From NCBI RefSeq assembly GCF_002211365.1, contig NZ_LOKZ01000023.1, positions 329,021-393,020 of the forward strand: a stretch of 64,000 nucleotides of DNA, in the 5' to 3' direction. The number at the start of each line of letters is the position of its first letter. Position 1 is the stretch's first letter. Made by a program: the position numbers and the translations under genes. Below the pieces are notes generated by a model. The model was not told the origin of the DNA, searched no databases, and was given only the letters and a program-made list of their open reading frames with translations. Below are positions 53,417 to 61,198 of this stretch, piece after piece. The stretch comes from Rhizobium sp. R711. Lineage in GTDB: Bacteria > Pseudomonadota > Alphaproteobacteria > Rhizobiales > Rhizobiaceae.

Positions 53417-53635
53417 ATGCCTCGCTTGATCTGGTTTATCCTCACCCGTTTCATGACAGGATTTGCACTCGGCTGTGCGACGGGTCTTTGGATCTGGAAC
53501 ATGTATATCTGCGGCTCTGAGCACGGAATGGCGTTGTCAGGTTCCCTGATTGCTCAAGTCTTCTTCACCTACCTGTTTGCCAGCACGATGGGCATAGGCT
53601 ACATGGCGACGGCGCTCTGGACGGAAGAACTCTAA
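53417..53635 (+). CDS. Small two-helix membrane protein
   Basis: A 72-residue protein with two hydrophobic segments (LTRFMTGFALGCATGLWIW and LIAQVFFTYLFASTMGIGY) and a conserved-looking WNMY turn. No family was recognised. A low-oxygen function is suggested only by the FNR-type box upstream and by the ubi and nnrU neighbours. Confidence 0.55.
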   Translation: MPRLIWFILTRFMTGFALGCATGLWIWNMYICGSEHGMALSGSLIAQVFFTYLFASTMGIGYMATALWTEEL

Positions 53636-53807
53636 GGGGCGCGAGATGCAGTTTCCGTTGTCCATACTGGCTCGACGACGTCTGAAGCCGCCAAGCTCTG
53701 CATCGGCTTTGCGGTGACGCGAGCCGGGGGCAGCAGTCATTGCCCAACCGCGAGCGCCTCACGACAGCGATCGCGCCTGGTTAGTGATCGAGCCTCACGT
53801 CGTGCGG

Positions 53808-54125
53808 CTACTGGCCGTTGCCCCAGTCCGATGCGCTCGCAGCATGCCGACGGCGCCAACGCCGTACGTCTTCTGCCGTCAGTTCCAGGGGGCGAGCAAG
53901 GTTTGCGTCTGGGCACTTGTCGAGCGCAATGTCGCGAAAGATCTGGATGCATTCCAAGAAACGCTCGGCCGTGGCTCGGGGAGGCGATGCGACGCTTAGA
54001 ATCCCTCTTCTCGTCACCGTCACTGGCCGGGATTTTCGGTCCTCAACGCTGAGAACAAACGACCCTTTTCGACTGAGCGGATCGAATGCGACGACGCCCA
54101 CACTTCCTGCAATGAACTCACTCAT
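53808..54125 (-). CDS. Hypothetical protein, weakly DUF1488-like
   Basis: A 105-residue protein (MSEFIAGSVGVVAFDPLSRK...). A first half of beta-strand type and a helix ATAERFLECIQIFRDIALDK, then LELTAEDVR, loosely recall DUF1488 proteins; this is weak. Its ATG at 54125 overlaps the stop of the preceding small gene by four bases, which supports it as a real gene at the end of the ubiTUV operon. Confidence 0.55.
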   Translation of the reverse strand: MSEFIAGSVGVVAFDPLSRKGSFVLSVEDRKSRPVTVTRRGILSVASPPRATAERFLECIQIFRDIALDKCPDANLARPLELTAEDVRRWRRRHAASASDWGNGQ

Positions 54126-54310
54126 CGGCAAAGCCCCCGTCTTGCCGTAGTGCTTGATACTACGGCAGATCTGTTGAAAACGTAGCTGCGCCAGGCGTCT
54201 GCGTGGGAAAGAAAAGCTTCCAACGTCGCCTGTGGCTCTCCGGCGGCAGACGCGCCGGAACCAATGAACTCCAGGATGTCGATGCGCCGGTTCTTATTCC
54301 TGTCATCCAT
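54122..54310 (-). CDS. Small hypothetical protein in the ubiTUV operon
   Basis: A 62-residue frame starting MDDRNKNRRIDILEFIGSGA. The ATG at 54310 shares one base with the stop of the preceding gene (TGATG); a GTG at 54313 would give a four-base overlap. A GAGG site lies about eight bases upstream. It overlaps the next gene by four bases. No family was recognised, and the chain of overlaps is the main evidence that it is expressed. Confidence 0.5.
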   Translation of the reverse strand: MDDRNKNRRIDILEFIGSGASAAGEPQATLEAFLSHADAWRSYVFNRSAVVSSTTARRGLCR

Positions 54311-54729
54311 CACAGTGACCTCGCCGATGCTTGAGGCAGCCTGGTCGCGGCATCGCGCAAGTCCGATCGGTTGTAGGAGAACGCCCTCAATAACTGCGAA
54401 CCGAGACGCGCCTGCTCGGCCATGTCGTCGAAAATCATTGCTGCCTCTTCGATTTCGCCCTGATCTGTTGCCGGACCGAACTGGTCCAGTTCCATCAGCA
54501 GTTCCATCAGCGTGGTGACCTTCGTGCGCTGCCGCACCGCCGACAAGAAAAGCTCGGCGACGACAGCCGCGCGCTCTTTGGGCCGCAAGTTGAGCAAGAC
54601 CTCCCCGACGACCGACGAGCAGCCACAGTCGAGGTCTGGCCTCCTCGCAAACGCCTTGATCTGGCGCAGGGCGGAACGCGTGCGCGCATCGGCGGCGCCG
54701 GCGCCGGCCTTTTGATGTCCTTTGGTCAT
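54310..54729 (-). CDS. Hypothetical helical protein downstream of ubiV
   Basis: A 139-residue, apparently all-helical protein with a CGCSS motif near residue 36 and the stretch MELLMELDQFGPATDQGEIE. No family was recognised. Its ATG overlaps the ubiV stop by four bases, so it is translated with the ubiquinone genes. The Cys-Gly-Cys could bind a metal. It may be an assembly or regulatory factor for the anaerobic ubiquinone system, by inference from position alone. Confidence 0.6.
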   Translation of the reverse strand: MTKGHQKAGAGAADARTRSALRQIKAFARRPDLDCGCSSVVGEVLLNLRPKERAAVVAELFLSAVRQRTKVTTLMELLMELDQFGPATDQGEIEEAAMIFDDMAEQARLGSQLLRAFSYNRSDLRDAATRLPQASARSL

Positions 54730-55655
54730 CGCGCCAATCCTTCTGCGTTTCTAAGCCGCGCTATCCATTCTGCCCCGGCGCGACCGTGGTGGAATCCGTT
54801 GGAGAGCGGGAGGTCGGGATGAATATCTCGCAGCCTGAAGGCTGCTTGTTTGGATCCGATGCTGCTATCGAGAAGGTCGCGGTATACCCTCGCAACGGCG
54901 CTCATGTCGCAATTCTGGGGAGACAGCCTCAGCGACCGGATGCCGAGGGAGAGCGTTTCTCCGGGCTCGTCGAGGAGTGCCTGACAGGAGTGCGAGACGG
55001 TCTGCACTCCGTTGAGAGCAAGGAAGGGTTGCCCGGAAAGGGTGTTTACCAGCAGCCCGTCAGGGTCCTCTTGGCAGACAAACTGACAGTTGTCCTTGGT
55101 GCGGCCCTTCGATCTGGCATGAGCGCAGCGCGCCGAGATCGCGAGCGGGATCCGACCGAATGCGAAGAGCTCGAAACCAATCCCGGGGCAGGATTTCGTG
55201 ATCTGGGCGACCGACGCCGCCGGCAATTCCGGTGGCAGGCAGATTTCTCTGGCCCCGTTTCGCGCCAGGACCTTCGCGGCCGCACCATTATAGACGTTGA
55301 CGAAAGGTCCGATTGCATGGGACCGGCCCTTCAGCATCTGCAGCGCAGATAGGTCGTTTGCTTCGACCAGTCGGGTATCGTCGTCCACAAGTGATCGTTG
55401 GTAGCTCGCTTCCCGATCGAGGGTCACCAAGGCAAGGGTCGAGAGCCTTACCTCTTTTCCGGCGGCTTCAAGCCGCTCGACCACCGCTGCGAACTCGGAC
55501 TCCATGAAATGAAGCCGCTTCGAACACACAGTCTCCCCGACGACGACGACGTCGACCGGCGCTTCGTCAGCGATCTGAAAATAGAAGTCACGCCAGCGGG
55601 CCGTCGACCAGAGGTAGAGCAGGGGACCGAGCGTCAGTTTAAGGGAGGACGTCAT
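54726..55655 (-). CDS. ubiV: Oxygen-independent ubiquinone hydroxylation protein, U32 family
   Basis: A 309-residue U32-family protein. Four cysteines suit a 4Fe-4S cluster: one in VVVGETVCSKRLHF and three in ARCAHAR, NCQF and VCQED, the spacing known for UbiV. With UbiU it forms the heterodimer that hydroxylates ubiquinone precursors without oxygen, using prephenate as oxygen donor in E. coli. The Met at 55655 is four bases past the ubiU stop; the frame opens at 55688. Confidence 0.9.
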   Translation of the reverse strand: MTSSLKLTLGPLLYLWSTARWRDFYFQIADEAPVDVVVVGETVCSKRLHFMESEFAAVVERLEAAGKEVRLSTLALVTLDREASYQRSLVDDDTRLVEANDLSALQMLKGRSHAIGPFVNVYNGAAAKVLARNGAREICLPPELPAASVAQITKSCPGIGFELFAFGRIPLAISARCAHARSKGRTKDNCQFVCQEDPDGLLVNTLSGQPFLALNGVQTVSHSCQALLDEPGETLSLGIRSLRLSPQNCDMSAVARVYRDLLDSSIGSKQAAFRLRDIHPDLPLSNGFHHGRAGAEWIARLRNAEGLAR

Positions 55656-55659
55656 GCGA

Positions 55660-56637
55660 TCATCTCCAGCGTTTCTCGTAAGCGCCATGGGTCGTTTGCT
55701 GGCCTTCGCTCAATGCTTTCAGACGGCTCATCAGAGCGGCGCGCTCAGGCGCAGCAGCATTCAGCGTCGCGCGCAGGGTAGAAACGACCTCCGATATGTA
55801 CGCCTTGCCACGCTGTCGCCCTTCGACCTTCAGCGCTTTCACTCCGGCTGCACGGAGCTCGTCGAGCTGATCCATCACGTCCAGTGACACGGGATCCTCG
55901 AAAGCGTAGGTCTTGCTTTCTGCGATTTCGAAGCGTCCCTTGCACAATGTCGGGTAGCCTGTCGGCTCGTTCGCCGAGAACCTGTTGATCGTGAAACTGC
56001 CGAGCTCCGACATCATGTCACTGCCCGCCTGGCGATACCTGACGTGGCTGGCCGGTGAGCAGACGCCGTTCATGTTTGGCGACTTGCCGGTGGCGTAGGA
56101 GGAGAGAGAACAACGGCCCTCCGCCATGACGCAAAGGCCGCCGAAGACGAAAACCTCGAGCTCGCAAGCCACACGCCGGGAAATGCGCGCAATATCCGAT
56201 ATGGTTAGGGTTCTCGGCAGAACGACGCGCTGAGCGTTGAAGTTCTCGACGAGGTAGCTGAGTGCGTCCGGGTTGGAGGCTGACGCCTGAACGGAAATGT
56301 GCAAGCGCTGCTGCGGAAGCCGTTCCGCCACGTGGGCCATAAGGCCAAAATCGGCGACGATCAGAGCGTGGGCGCCCGCATCCGTTGCTTCGTGTGCTCG
56401 CCGATACCAGAGGTCCTCTTTCCCGGCGGTCATGAAAGTGTTCAGTGCAACGAACGTCTTCACATTGCGCGCTCGCGCATAGCCGATTGCTTCGCGAAGC
56501 TCGGAAAGCTCGAAGTTCAATCCAGGGAAGTTGCGCGCATTGGTCTCGTCACGAAAGCCGCAGTAAACGGCATCGGCGCCTGCCTCGACGGCTTCGCGGA
56601 ACGAGGAGGGGGTTCCGGCAGGGCAAATCAGCTCCAT
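55660..56637 (-). CDS. ubiU: Oxygen-independent ubiquinone hydroxylation protein, U32 family
   Basis: A 325-residue U32 protein starting MELICPAGTPSSFREAVEAG, with GADAVYCGFRDETNARNFPG as the family signature. Cluster-binding cysteines are in GGLCVMAEGRCS, NGVCSPASH and TLCKGRFEI. It partners UbiV. Its start lies ten bases inside the end of ubiT, so ubiT, ubiU and ubiV are tightly coupled. Confidence 0.93.
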   Translation of the reverse strand: MELICPAGTPSSFREAVEAGADAVYCGFRDETNARNFPGLNFELSELREAIGYARARNVKTFVALNTFMTAGKEDLWYRRAHEATDAGAHALIVADFGLMAHVAERLPQQRLHISVQASASNPDALSYLVENFNAQRVVLPRTLTISDIARISRRVACELEVFVFGGLCVMAEGRCSLSSYATGKSPNMNGVCSPASHVRYRQAGSDMMSELGSFTINRFSANEPTGYPTLCKGRFEIAESKTYAFEDPVSLDVMDQLDELRAAGVKALKVEGRQRGKAYISEVVSTLRATLNAAAPERAALMSRLKALSEGQQTTHGAYEKRWR

Positions 56638-57134
56638 GCGACACCGTGCGCCTTCAGGGCCTGTCGTCTGATTGACGAGAGGAGGCCCGACACCGAAGAC
56701 TTCAGTGGCCCGGAAAAGCTCCCGACCGTTTTCGCCAGATCGATCTCGTTGTCATCGAGTGCGTTTCGAAGCGCCAGGATTGCTTCCATGTCGCCGCTTA
56801 CCGCAAGCTTGCGTCCAAAGAAGATTGCGTCTCCATCGACACGCCCTTCCGCAAGAGCCAGCATGAGGAATAAAGGGCCGGTGATCGTTGCGTCAGTGGC
56901 AAGCGCGGCACCTCGCCGAACTGTTTGAATGTCGCGAGACCCCGGCCGGATGGAGAAGGCGAAGGGAAGATCGGTCGGGACGAATCCGAAACGGGACTGG
57001 CTATATTCTCCCAACCGGTCGAACAAATTGGGGTGGGTTTTAAGAACCTGCTGGAAGAGCATGGATGCGATGCGCGCTGCGATCGGCAACGGCACCATAT
57101 GCACTGGGGCCATCAGACGGTGGAAGGCAAACAT
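56628..57134 (-). CDS. ubiT: Ubiquinone accessory protein with SCP2 domain
   Basis: A 168-residue SCP2-like lipid-binding protein. The central FAFSIRPGSRDIQTVRRG and the FFGRKLAVSGDMEAILALRN stretch are the UbiT features. It carries hydrophobic ubiquinone intermediates for the anaerobic pathway. The Met at 57134 has a GAGG site six bases upstream, better than the ATG at 57161. It heads the operon and is divergent from ubiD, with an FNR-type box between them. Confidence 0.88.
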   Translation of the reverse strand: MFAFHRLMAPVHMVPLPIAARIASMLFQQVLKTHPNLFDRLGEYSQSRFGFVPTDLPFAFSIRPGSRDIQTVRRGAALATDATITGPLFLMLALAEGRVDGDAIFFGRKLAVSGDMEAILALRNALDDNEIDLAKTVGSFSGPLKSSVSGLLSSIRRQALKAHGVAWS

Positions 57135-57187
57135 TGAGGCCTCTTCAATTGGACGAGGCATCCTAGGGTCAATTGCACCGCCGCTAT

Positions 57188-57201
57188 TTGATCTGTGACA
57201 A
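57188..57201. promoter_or_regulatory. FNR-type box between ubiT and ubiD
   Basis: TTGAT-CTGT-GACAA matches the TTGAT-N4-ATCAA consensus at eight of ten fixed positions. It is centred about 60 bases from the ubiT start and 42 bases from the ubiD ATG at 57237, so it could serve both. It spans the GTG at 57195, which argues against that GTG as the ubiD start. Confidence 0.6.
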
Positions 57202-57236
57202 AGACAGCGCTTGTTTCCTCATTGATTGCATCGTCA

Positions 57237-58745
57237 ATGCGCAACGACGATTTCAAAATTCAACGGCACAGCGACTTGCAATCTTTTCTGCGGGAGCTCG
57301 ATCAGCGCCGACTGCTCGTTGTCGTGAACGAGCCAGTTTCCCTCGTTCACGAAATGACCGCGCTGCATCAAAAGGTTCTCAGTGAGAACGGCCCTGCGCT
57401 TCTCTTCAAGAAACCGATCGATGCAGATGGCCGGTGTTCTCCGGTGCCGGTCGTTGCAAACCTCTTCGGCACCAGGGAACGCATCGCGCTGGGGTTTGGT
57501 CTTGGGGAAGGCGGACTGCAGCGTTTGGGGGATGAACTCGCGCAGATGCAGCGTCCCGAGCCACCGAAGTCGCTCTCCGATGCCTGGAGCAAGCTCCCCA
57601 TGCTGAAGGCAGCCATCAGCATGCGGCCGCGACATCGACGAGCAGCGCCGTCCCAGGACGTCGTCTACCAGGGCAAGGATATCGATCTTGGAATGCTCCC
57701 GGTGCAATGGTGCTGGCCGGGCGAGCCTGCTCCGCTCATCACTTGGCCCTTGGTCATTACGCGAAGCCCTGACGACCCGAGCGACATCAACGTCGGCATT
57801 TACCGCATGCAGGTTCGAGACCCGGCTTCGCTGATCGTCCGGTGGCTTGCCCATCGCGGCGGCGCAAAGCACCATCGACAATGGCAACGAAAGGGATTGG
57901 ACATGCCGATTGCGATCGCGATCGGGGCCGACCCTGCCACTTTGCTTGCGGGCGTCATTCCCCTGCCAGAAGGTATGAGCGAGCTAAATTTCGCCGGTCT
58001 TCTTCGGGGAGCAAGGACTGACGTCAGCAAGGCAGTGACGGTCCCGCTTCCGGTACCGGCGAACGCCGAAATCATCCTTGAGGGCGTGGTGTCCGCCAAA
58101 GAGACGGCACCGGAAGGGCCCTATGGCGACCACACCGGCTACTACAATTCGGTCGAATCCTTTCCCGTCGTGCGATTGTCCGCCATCACGACCAGGCGTT
58201 CACCGGTCTATCTGTCGACCTATACAGGTCGCCCGCCCGACGAACCCTCGCGCCTGGGAGAGGCAATGATCGAGCTTTTCGTCCCGATAGCAAAACGCCA
58301 GTTTCCCGAGATAGAGGATCTGTGGCTGCCGCCGGAAGCCTGCTCGTACCGTGCAGCCGTCGTTTCGATCGACAAGAGGTATCCGGGGCAGGCCCGCCGG
58401 GTGATGATGGGCCTTTGGGGGATGCTTTCCCAGTTCAATTACACCAAGCTCATAATCGTCGTCGATCCCGACATCTGCGTGCGTAGCTGGGAAGACGTCA
58501 TGTGGGCGGTATCCACTCGTTTCGACGCTGCCAGAGACCTCGTCGTCATCGAAAACACCCCCATCGACTATCTGGACTTTGCTTCGCCCAAGGCCGGATT
58601 GGGAACTAAGATGGGGATCGATGCGACAAACAAGATCGCGGCCGAGACTGAAAGGGAATGGGGCCGCGAGCTTCGGATGTCGGATGAACTGACCCAGAAG
58701 GCATCGGTAATGTGGGATAGGATCAAGCATGACATCATCGGATGA
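57237..58745 (+). CDS. ubiD: UbiD-family decarboxylase
   Basis: A decarboxylase of about 502 residues dependent on prenylated FMN. GIYRMQVRDP, KETAPEGPYGDHTGYYN (with catalytic Glu) and VVDPDICVRSWEDVMWAVST are UbiD signatures. In ubiquinone synthesis it removes the carboxylate of 3-polyprenyl-4-hydroxybenzoate. A longer frame opens at a GTG at 57195, but that codon lies inside an FNR-type box, so the ATG at 57237 (MRNDDFKIQRHSDLQ) is preferred. It overlaps ubiX by 17 bases. Confidence 0.88.
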   Translation: MRNDDFKIQRHSDLQSFLRELDQRRLLVVVNEPVSLVHEMTALHQKVLSENGPALLFKKPIDADGRCSPVPVVANLFGTRERIALGFGLGEGGLQRLGDELAQMQRPEPPKSLSDAWSKLPMLKAAISMRPRHRRAAPSQDVVYQGKDIDLGMLPVQWCWPGEPAPLITWPLVITRSPDDPSDINVGIYRMQVRDPASLIVRWLAHRGGAKHHRQWQRKGLDMPIAIAIGADPATLLAGVIPLPEGMSELNFAGLLRGARTDVSKAVTVPLPVPANAEIILEGVVSAKETAPEGPYGDHTGYYNSVESFPVVRLSAITTRRSPVYLSTYTGRPPDEPSRLGEAMIELFVPIAKRQFPEIEDLWLPPEACSYRAAVVSIDKRYPGQARRVMMGLWGMLSQFNYTKLIIVVDPDICVRSWEDVMWAVSTRFDAARDLVVIENTPIDYLDFASPKAGLGTKMGIDATNKIAAETEREWGRELRMSDELTQKASVMWDRIKHDIIG

Positions 58746-59385
58746 ACGCCTCAATGTGGTTCTCGCAGTTACCGGAGCCTCCGGTGCAGCGCTCGGAGTG
58801 GCCGTATTGGACCAGCTTGCCGATATCGGCGCTAAGGTTCATCTGGTCGTGTCGGACGGCGGCAAGCGAACGCTCGCGCACGAAGTCGGGACCGAGGCTC
58901 ACGGCAAGATGCTGATCAAGGCCCACCGACATTACGACAACAGGAACATTGGGGCTGCAATTGCCAGCGGCTCCTATCCTGTCGCAGGCATGATCATCGC
59001 TCCGTGTTCGATGAAAAGTCTCGCAGCCATCTCGACCGGTCTTTCAGACAGCCTGGTGGCACGCGCTGCCGATGTCCAGCTCAAGGAACGTCGCCGCCTT
59101 GTTCTCATGACACGCGAGACGCCCTTGCACCTGGGACACCTGCGAAATATGACGTCAGCGACGGAAATGGGGGCAGTCGTGATGCCTCCGGTCCCCGCGT
59201 TTTATAATCGACCTCAGGTGATCGAAGACATCGTCGATCACCTTGCTCGCCGGGCAATCGATCTGCTCGGGCTACCGGTTCCCCGCCTCGCGACGGCGTG
59301 GCAGGGAGAATCAAACGCTCGCTCAGCCGATGACCGCCAGGGGGTCGGCTCCGAAAAGCATGCTGTGGCCGCCGCCCAAAAGTAG
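58729..59385 (+). CDS. ubiX: Flavin prenyltransferase
   Basis: A 218-residue UbiX/Pad1 enzyme that makes the prenyl-FMN cofactor used by UbiD. It has AVTGASGAALGVAVL at the N-terminus, APCSMKSLAAISTGLSDSLV in the flavin site and RLVLMTRETPLHLGHLRNM. It is coupled to ubiD. Its last 20 or so residues (SNARSADDRQ...) overlap the 3' end of nnrU on the other strand and are likely a non-conserved tail. Confidence 0.92.
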   Translation: MTSSDERLNVVLAVTGASGAALGVAVLDQLADIGAKVHLVVSDGGKRTLAHEVGTEAHGKMLIKAHRHYDNRNIGAAIASGSYPVAGMIIAPCSMKSLAAISTGLSDSLVARAADVQLKERRRLVLMTRETPLHLGHLRNMTSATEMGAVVMPPVPAFYNRPQVIEDIVDHLARRAIDLLGLPVPRLATAWQGESNARSADDRQGVGSEKHAVAAAQK

Positions 59386-60003
59386 CCAGGCGACTGTTAG
59401 GCCAGCGAAAGCTGCGGCGAGCAGAAGGGGCCGGTCGACCGCTGGCCGCGCCCCTCGTAGGAAGGCTGCGACTGGCCAGATTGACGTTTGTGCGGACAAC
59501 AGCGCCCAGTCTTTGCCGAGCCGTCGCTTGGCCCGCTTTTCAGCCATCGGAATAGAGGCCAGAGCGAATGCTGCGAATCCGCCGAACAACAGCACCGACC
59601 GCAAGTCACCGTTAGCGACCAGGTGTCCGATCGCCCAGAGCGCAAAGCCCCATAGAACCGGATGCCTCGTAATCCCCGTGACTGCTTCAAGATTGGAGCC
59701 TGAGCGAACCGAAACCGACAGCGGGTTCCCACTCAGTAGTCCGGCCAGCACCAGAAAGATGCCCAAGGGCGCGAGGACGAACGTGACGCCCGCATGCCAT
59801 GGTCGAAGCTCCCAAAGTGGAATGTAGTCAAGGGATAGAGCGGCTGCGAAGACCCAGATCAGCACAATCGTCGAAACGAGGGAATAGCCGACAAAATAGG
59901 TCGGCCTGCCGACGCGCGCTATGATGCCCGTACGGATCGCCGGAACCGCCGGGACTGAGTGGAGAATTAGGAAAACCGCGAATGCGGACACGAATGCGAT
60001 CAT
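59323..60003 (-). CDS. nnrU: NnrU family membrane protein
   Basis: A 226-residue integral membrane protein with about six hydrophobic segments. It has the family stretch GITRHPVLWGFALWAIGHL and PMAEKRAKRRLG. NnrU is linked to nitric oxide and nitrite respiration in alphaproteobacteria, and related proteins act as small-molecule reductases or isomerases. The Met at 60003 has a strong GGAGGT site; an FNR-type box is 50 bases upstream. Its 3' end overlaps ubiX by 63 bases. Confidence 0.85.
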   Translation of the reverse strand: MIAFVSAFAVFLILHSVPAVPAIRTGIIARVGRPTYFVGYSLVSTIVLIWVFAAALSLDYIPLWELRPWHAGVTFVLAPLGIFLVLAGLLSGNPLSVSVRSGSNLEAVTGITRHPVLWGFALWAIGHLVANGDLRSVLLFGGFAAFALASIPMAEKRAKRRLGKDWALLSAQTSIWPVAAFLRGARPAVDRPLLLAAAFAGLTVAWLLLGGGHSMLFGADPLAVIG

Positions 60004-60052
60004 GTTACCTCCTTTTCTACGGCAGTCGTAGCAGATACGCGCGATGCTCATT

Positions 60053-60066
60053 TTGATCAGGGTCAA
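60053..60066 (-). promoter_or_regulatory. FNR/NnrR-type box upstream of nnrU
   Basis: TTGAT-CAGG-GTCAA matches the FNR-family dyad at nine of ten fixed positions. It starts 50 bases before the nnrU ATG and is read leftward with it. NnrR is the usual regulator of nnrU and of the nitrogen-oxide genes in rhizobia. Confidence 0.65.
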
Positions 60067-60234
60067 GCAGAGGTAGAACTTGAATTCACCAGTAAAAGAA
60101 AGGAGCCGGCACCGCGTTGCGCTTCGCAGGGCATTAGTCGCCAATCGTTGGTCAACGCTTGCAGGTGTCTTAGAAGCCTTTGCCAATCGGTGCCCGGCGC
60201 GGGCGAGGTGAGACCTCGACGCCGCGTTACCCGT

Positions 60235-60252
60235 CTTTGCGCCAGCGCAAAG
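60235..60252 (+). promoter_or_regulatory. Perfect dyad upstream of ftrA
   Basis: CTTTGCG-CCAG-CGCAAAG is a perfect seven-base inverted repeat with a TTG-N8-CAA core, the outer form of CRP/FNR-family sites, although the inner half-site is CG rather than AT. It ends 59 bases before ftrA. It could be an operator for an FNR relative or another dimeric regulator; it does not look like a Fur box. Confidence 0.5.
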
Positions 60253-60311
60253 ATCTGGCCCTTTTCCCTGATAAAGGTGACGAGATTAGTCATCTTTAAG
60301 GGATCATCGTC

Positions 60312-60854
60312 ATGTTTCGTGCCTCCTGCCTTTGCTTTGCTCCAATCCTTTATGCGGCGACACCTCTCGTCCTGCACGCCGCAGAATACCCAATTGGCGA
60401 ACCAAAGGTCTTTTCCGGCATGGAGGTCGCGGCAGTCTATCTGCAACCGATCGAGATGGATCCACCCGGAATGATGCCGCCGGCCGATCAGTCGGATATT
60501 CATCTGGAAGCCGACATACACGCGACCGAGACCAACACGAACGGGTTTGCGGAAGGCGACTGGGTGCCCAATCTTCACATCGAATACAGCGTCAAGAACG
60601 ACGACACCGGAAAGGAGGAATCCGGCGCCCTTGAAGCCATGGTAGCCAGCGACGGACCGCACTATGGCGACAATGTGAAACTTTCGGGGCCCGGCCGCTA
60701 TACGCTGGCACTGACTGTCCATCCCGGCGGACATGGAGACATGGCATTTGGTCGCCATGTCGACAAGGAAACCGGCGTCGCGCCGTGGCCCGAGGCGTTT
60801 ACGCTGACCTACGAGTTCGTCTTCGCCGGCGTTGGCAAGAAGGGAGGCTACTAA
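60312..60854 (+). CDS. ftrA: Periplasmic iron-binding protein, P19/Tpd family
   Basis: A 180-residue protein with a signal peptide (MFRASCLCFAPILYAATPLV) and the P19 fold. EVAAVYLQPIEMDPPGMMPP carries the conserved Met and Glu, and SDIHLEADIHATETN and LTVHPGGHGDMAFGRHVD carry the histidines of the metal site. In Brucella and Bordetella, FtrA binds ferrous or ferric iron and passes it on to FtrBCD. It is the first gene of ftrABCD. Confidence 0.88.
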   Translation: MFRASCLCFAPILYAATPLVLHAAEYPIGEPKVFSGMEVAAVYLQPIEMDPPGMMPPADQSDIHLEADIHATETNTNGFAEGDWVPNLHIEYSVKNDDTGKEESGALEAMVASDGPHYGDNVKLSGPGRYTLALTVHPGGHGDMAFGRHVDKETGVAPWPEAFTLTYEFVFAGVGKKGGY

Positions 60855-61198
60855 TGAGCCAGCTGGCTTTCCCGTCCTTCCTGGCCGGTTTTGTGCTTGT
60901 TGCGGCGACGCTTCCAGCAGCGGCAGATCAGGAATATCCAACATTCGAGGTACACTTCAGCAATGGTATCGTATCGCCGTCCGTGATCGAGGTGCCGGCC
61001 AACAGTCGCTTCAAGTTGGAACTGCGCAACGAGGGCTCCACACCCATCGAATTTGAAAGCACCGCGCTGCGCAAGGAAAAGGTGCTCGCGCCGGGAGCCT
61101 CGAGTTTCATAGTCTTCCACCCATTGGATCCCGGAAACTACGCTTTCTTCGATGATTTTCATCTGGACATGCCCCCTGCGAGGATTGTCGCCAGATGA
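60854..61198 (+). CDS. ftrB: Periplasmic cupredoxin-domain protein
   Basis: A 114-residue protein with a signal peptide ending in AAADQ and a cupredoxin-like domain: SPSVIEVPANSRFKLELRNE, IEFESTALRKEKVL and the C-terminal YAFFDDFHLDMPPARIV with candidate His and Met ligands. FtrB is the proposed oxidase partner of FtrA, passing iron as Fe(III) to the permease. The ATG overlaps the ftrA stop by one base. Confidence 0.87.
   Translation: MSQLAFPSFLAGFVLVAATLPAAADQEYPTFEVHFSNGIVSPSVIEVPANSRFKLELRNEGSTPIEFESTALRKEKVLAPGASSFIVFHPLDPGNYAFFDDFHLDMPPARIVAR

Noticed and set aside
57195..57236. GTG at 57195 as the ubiD start
   Set aside because: It overlaps an FNR-type box and has no ribosome-binding site; the extra residues are not typical of the family.
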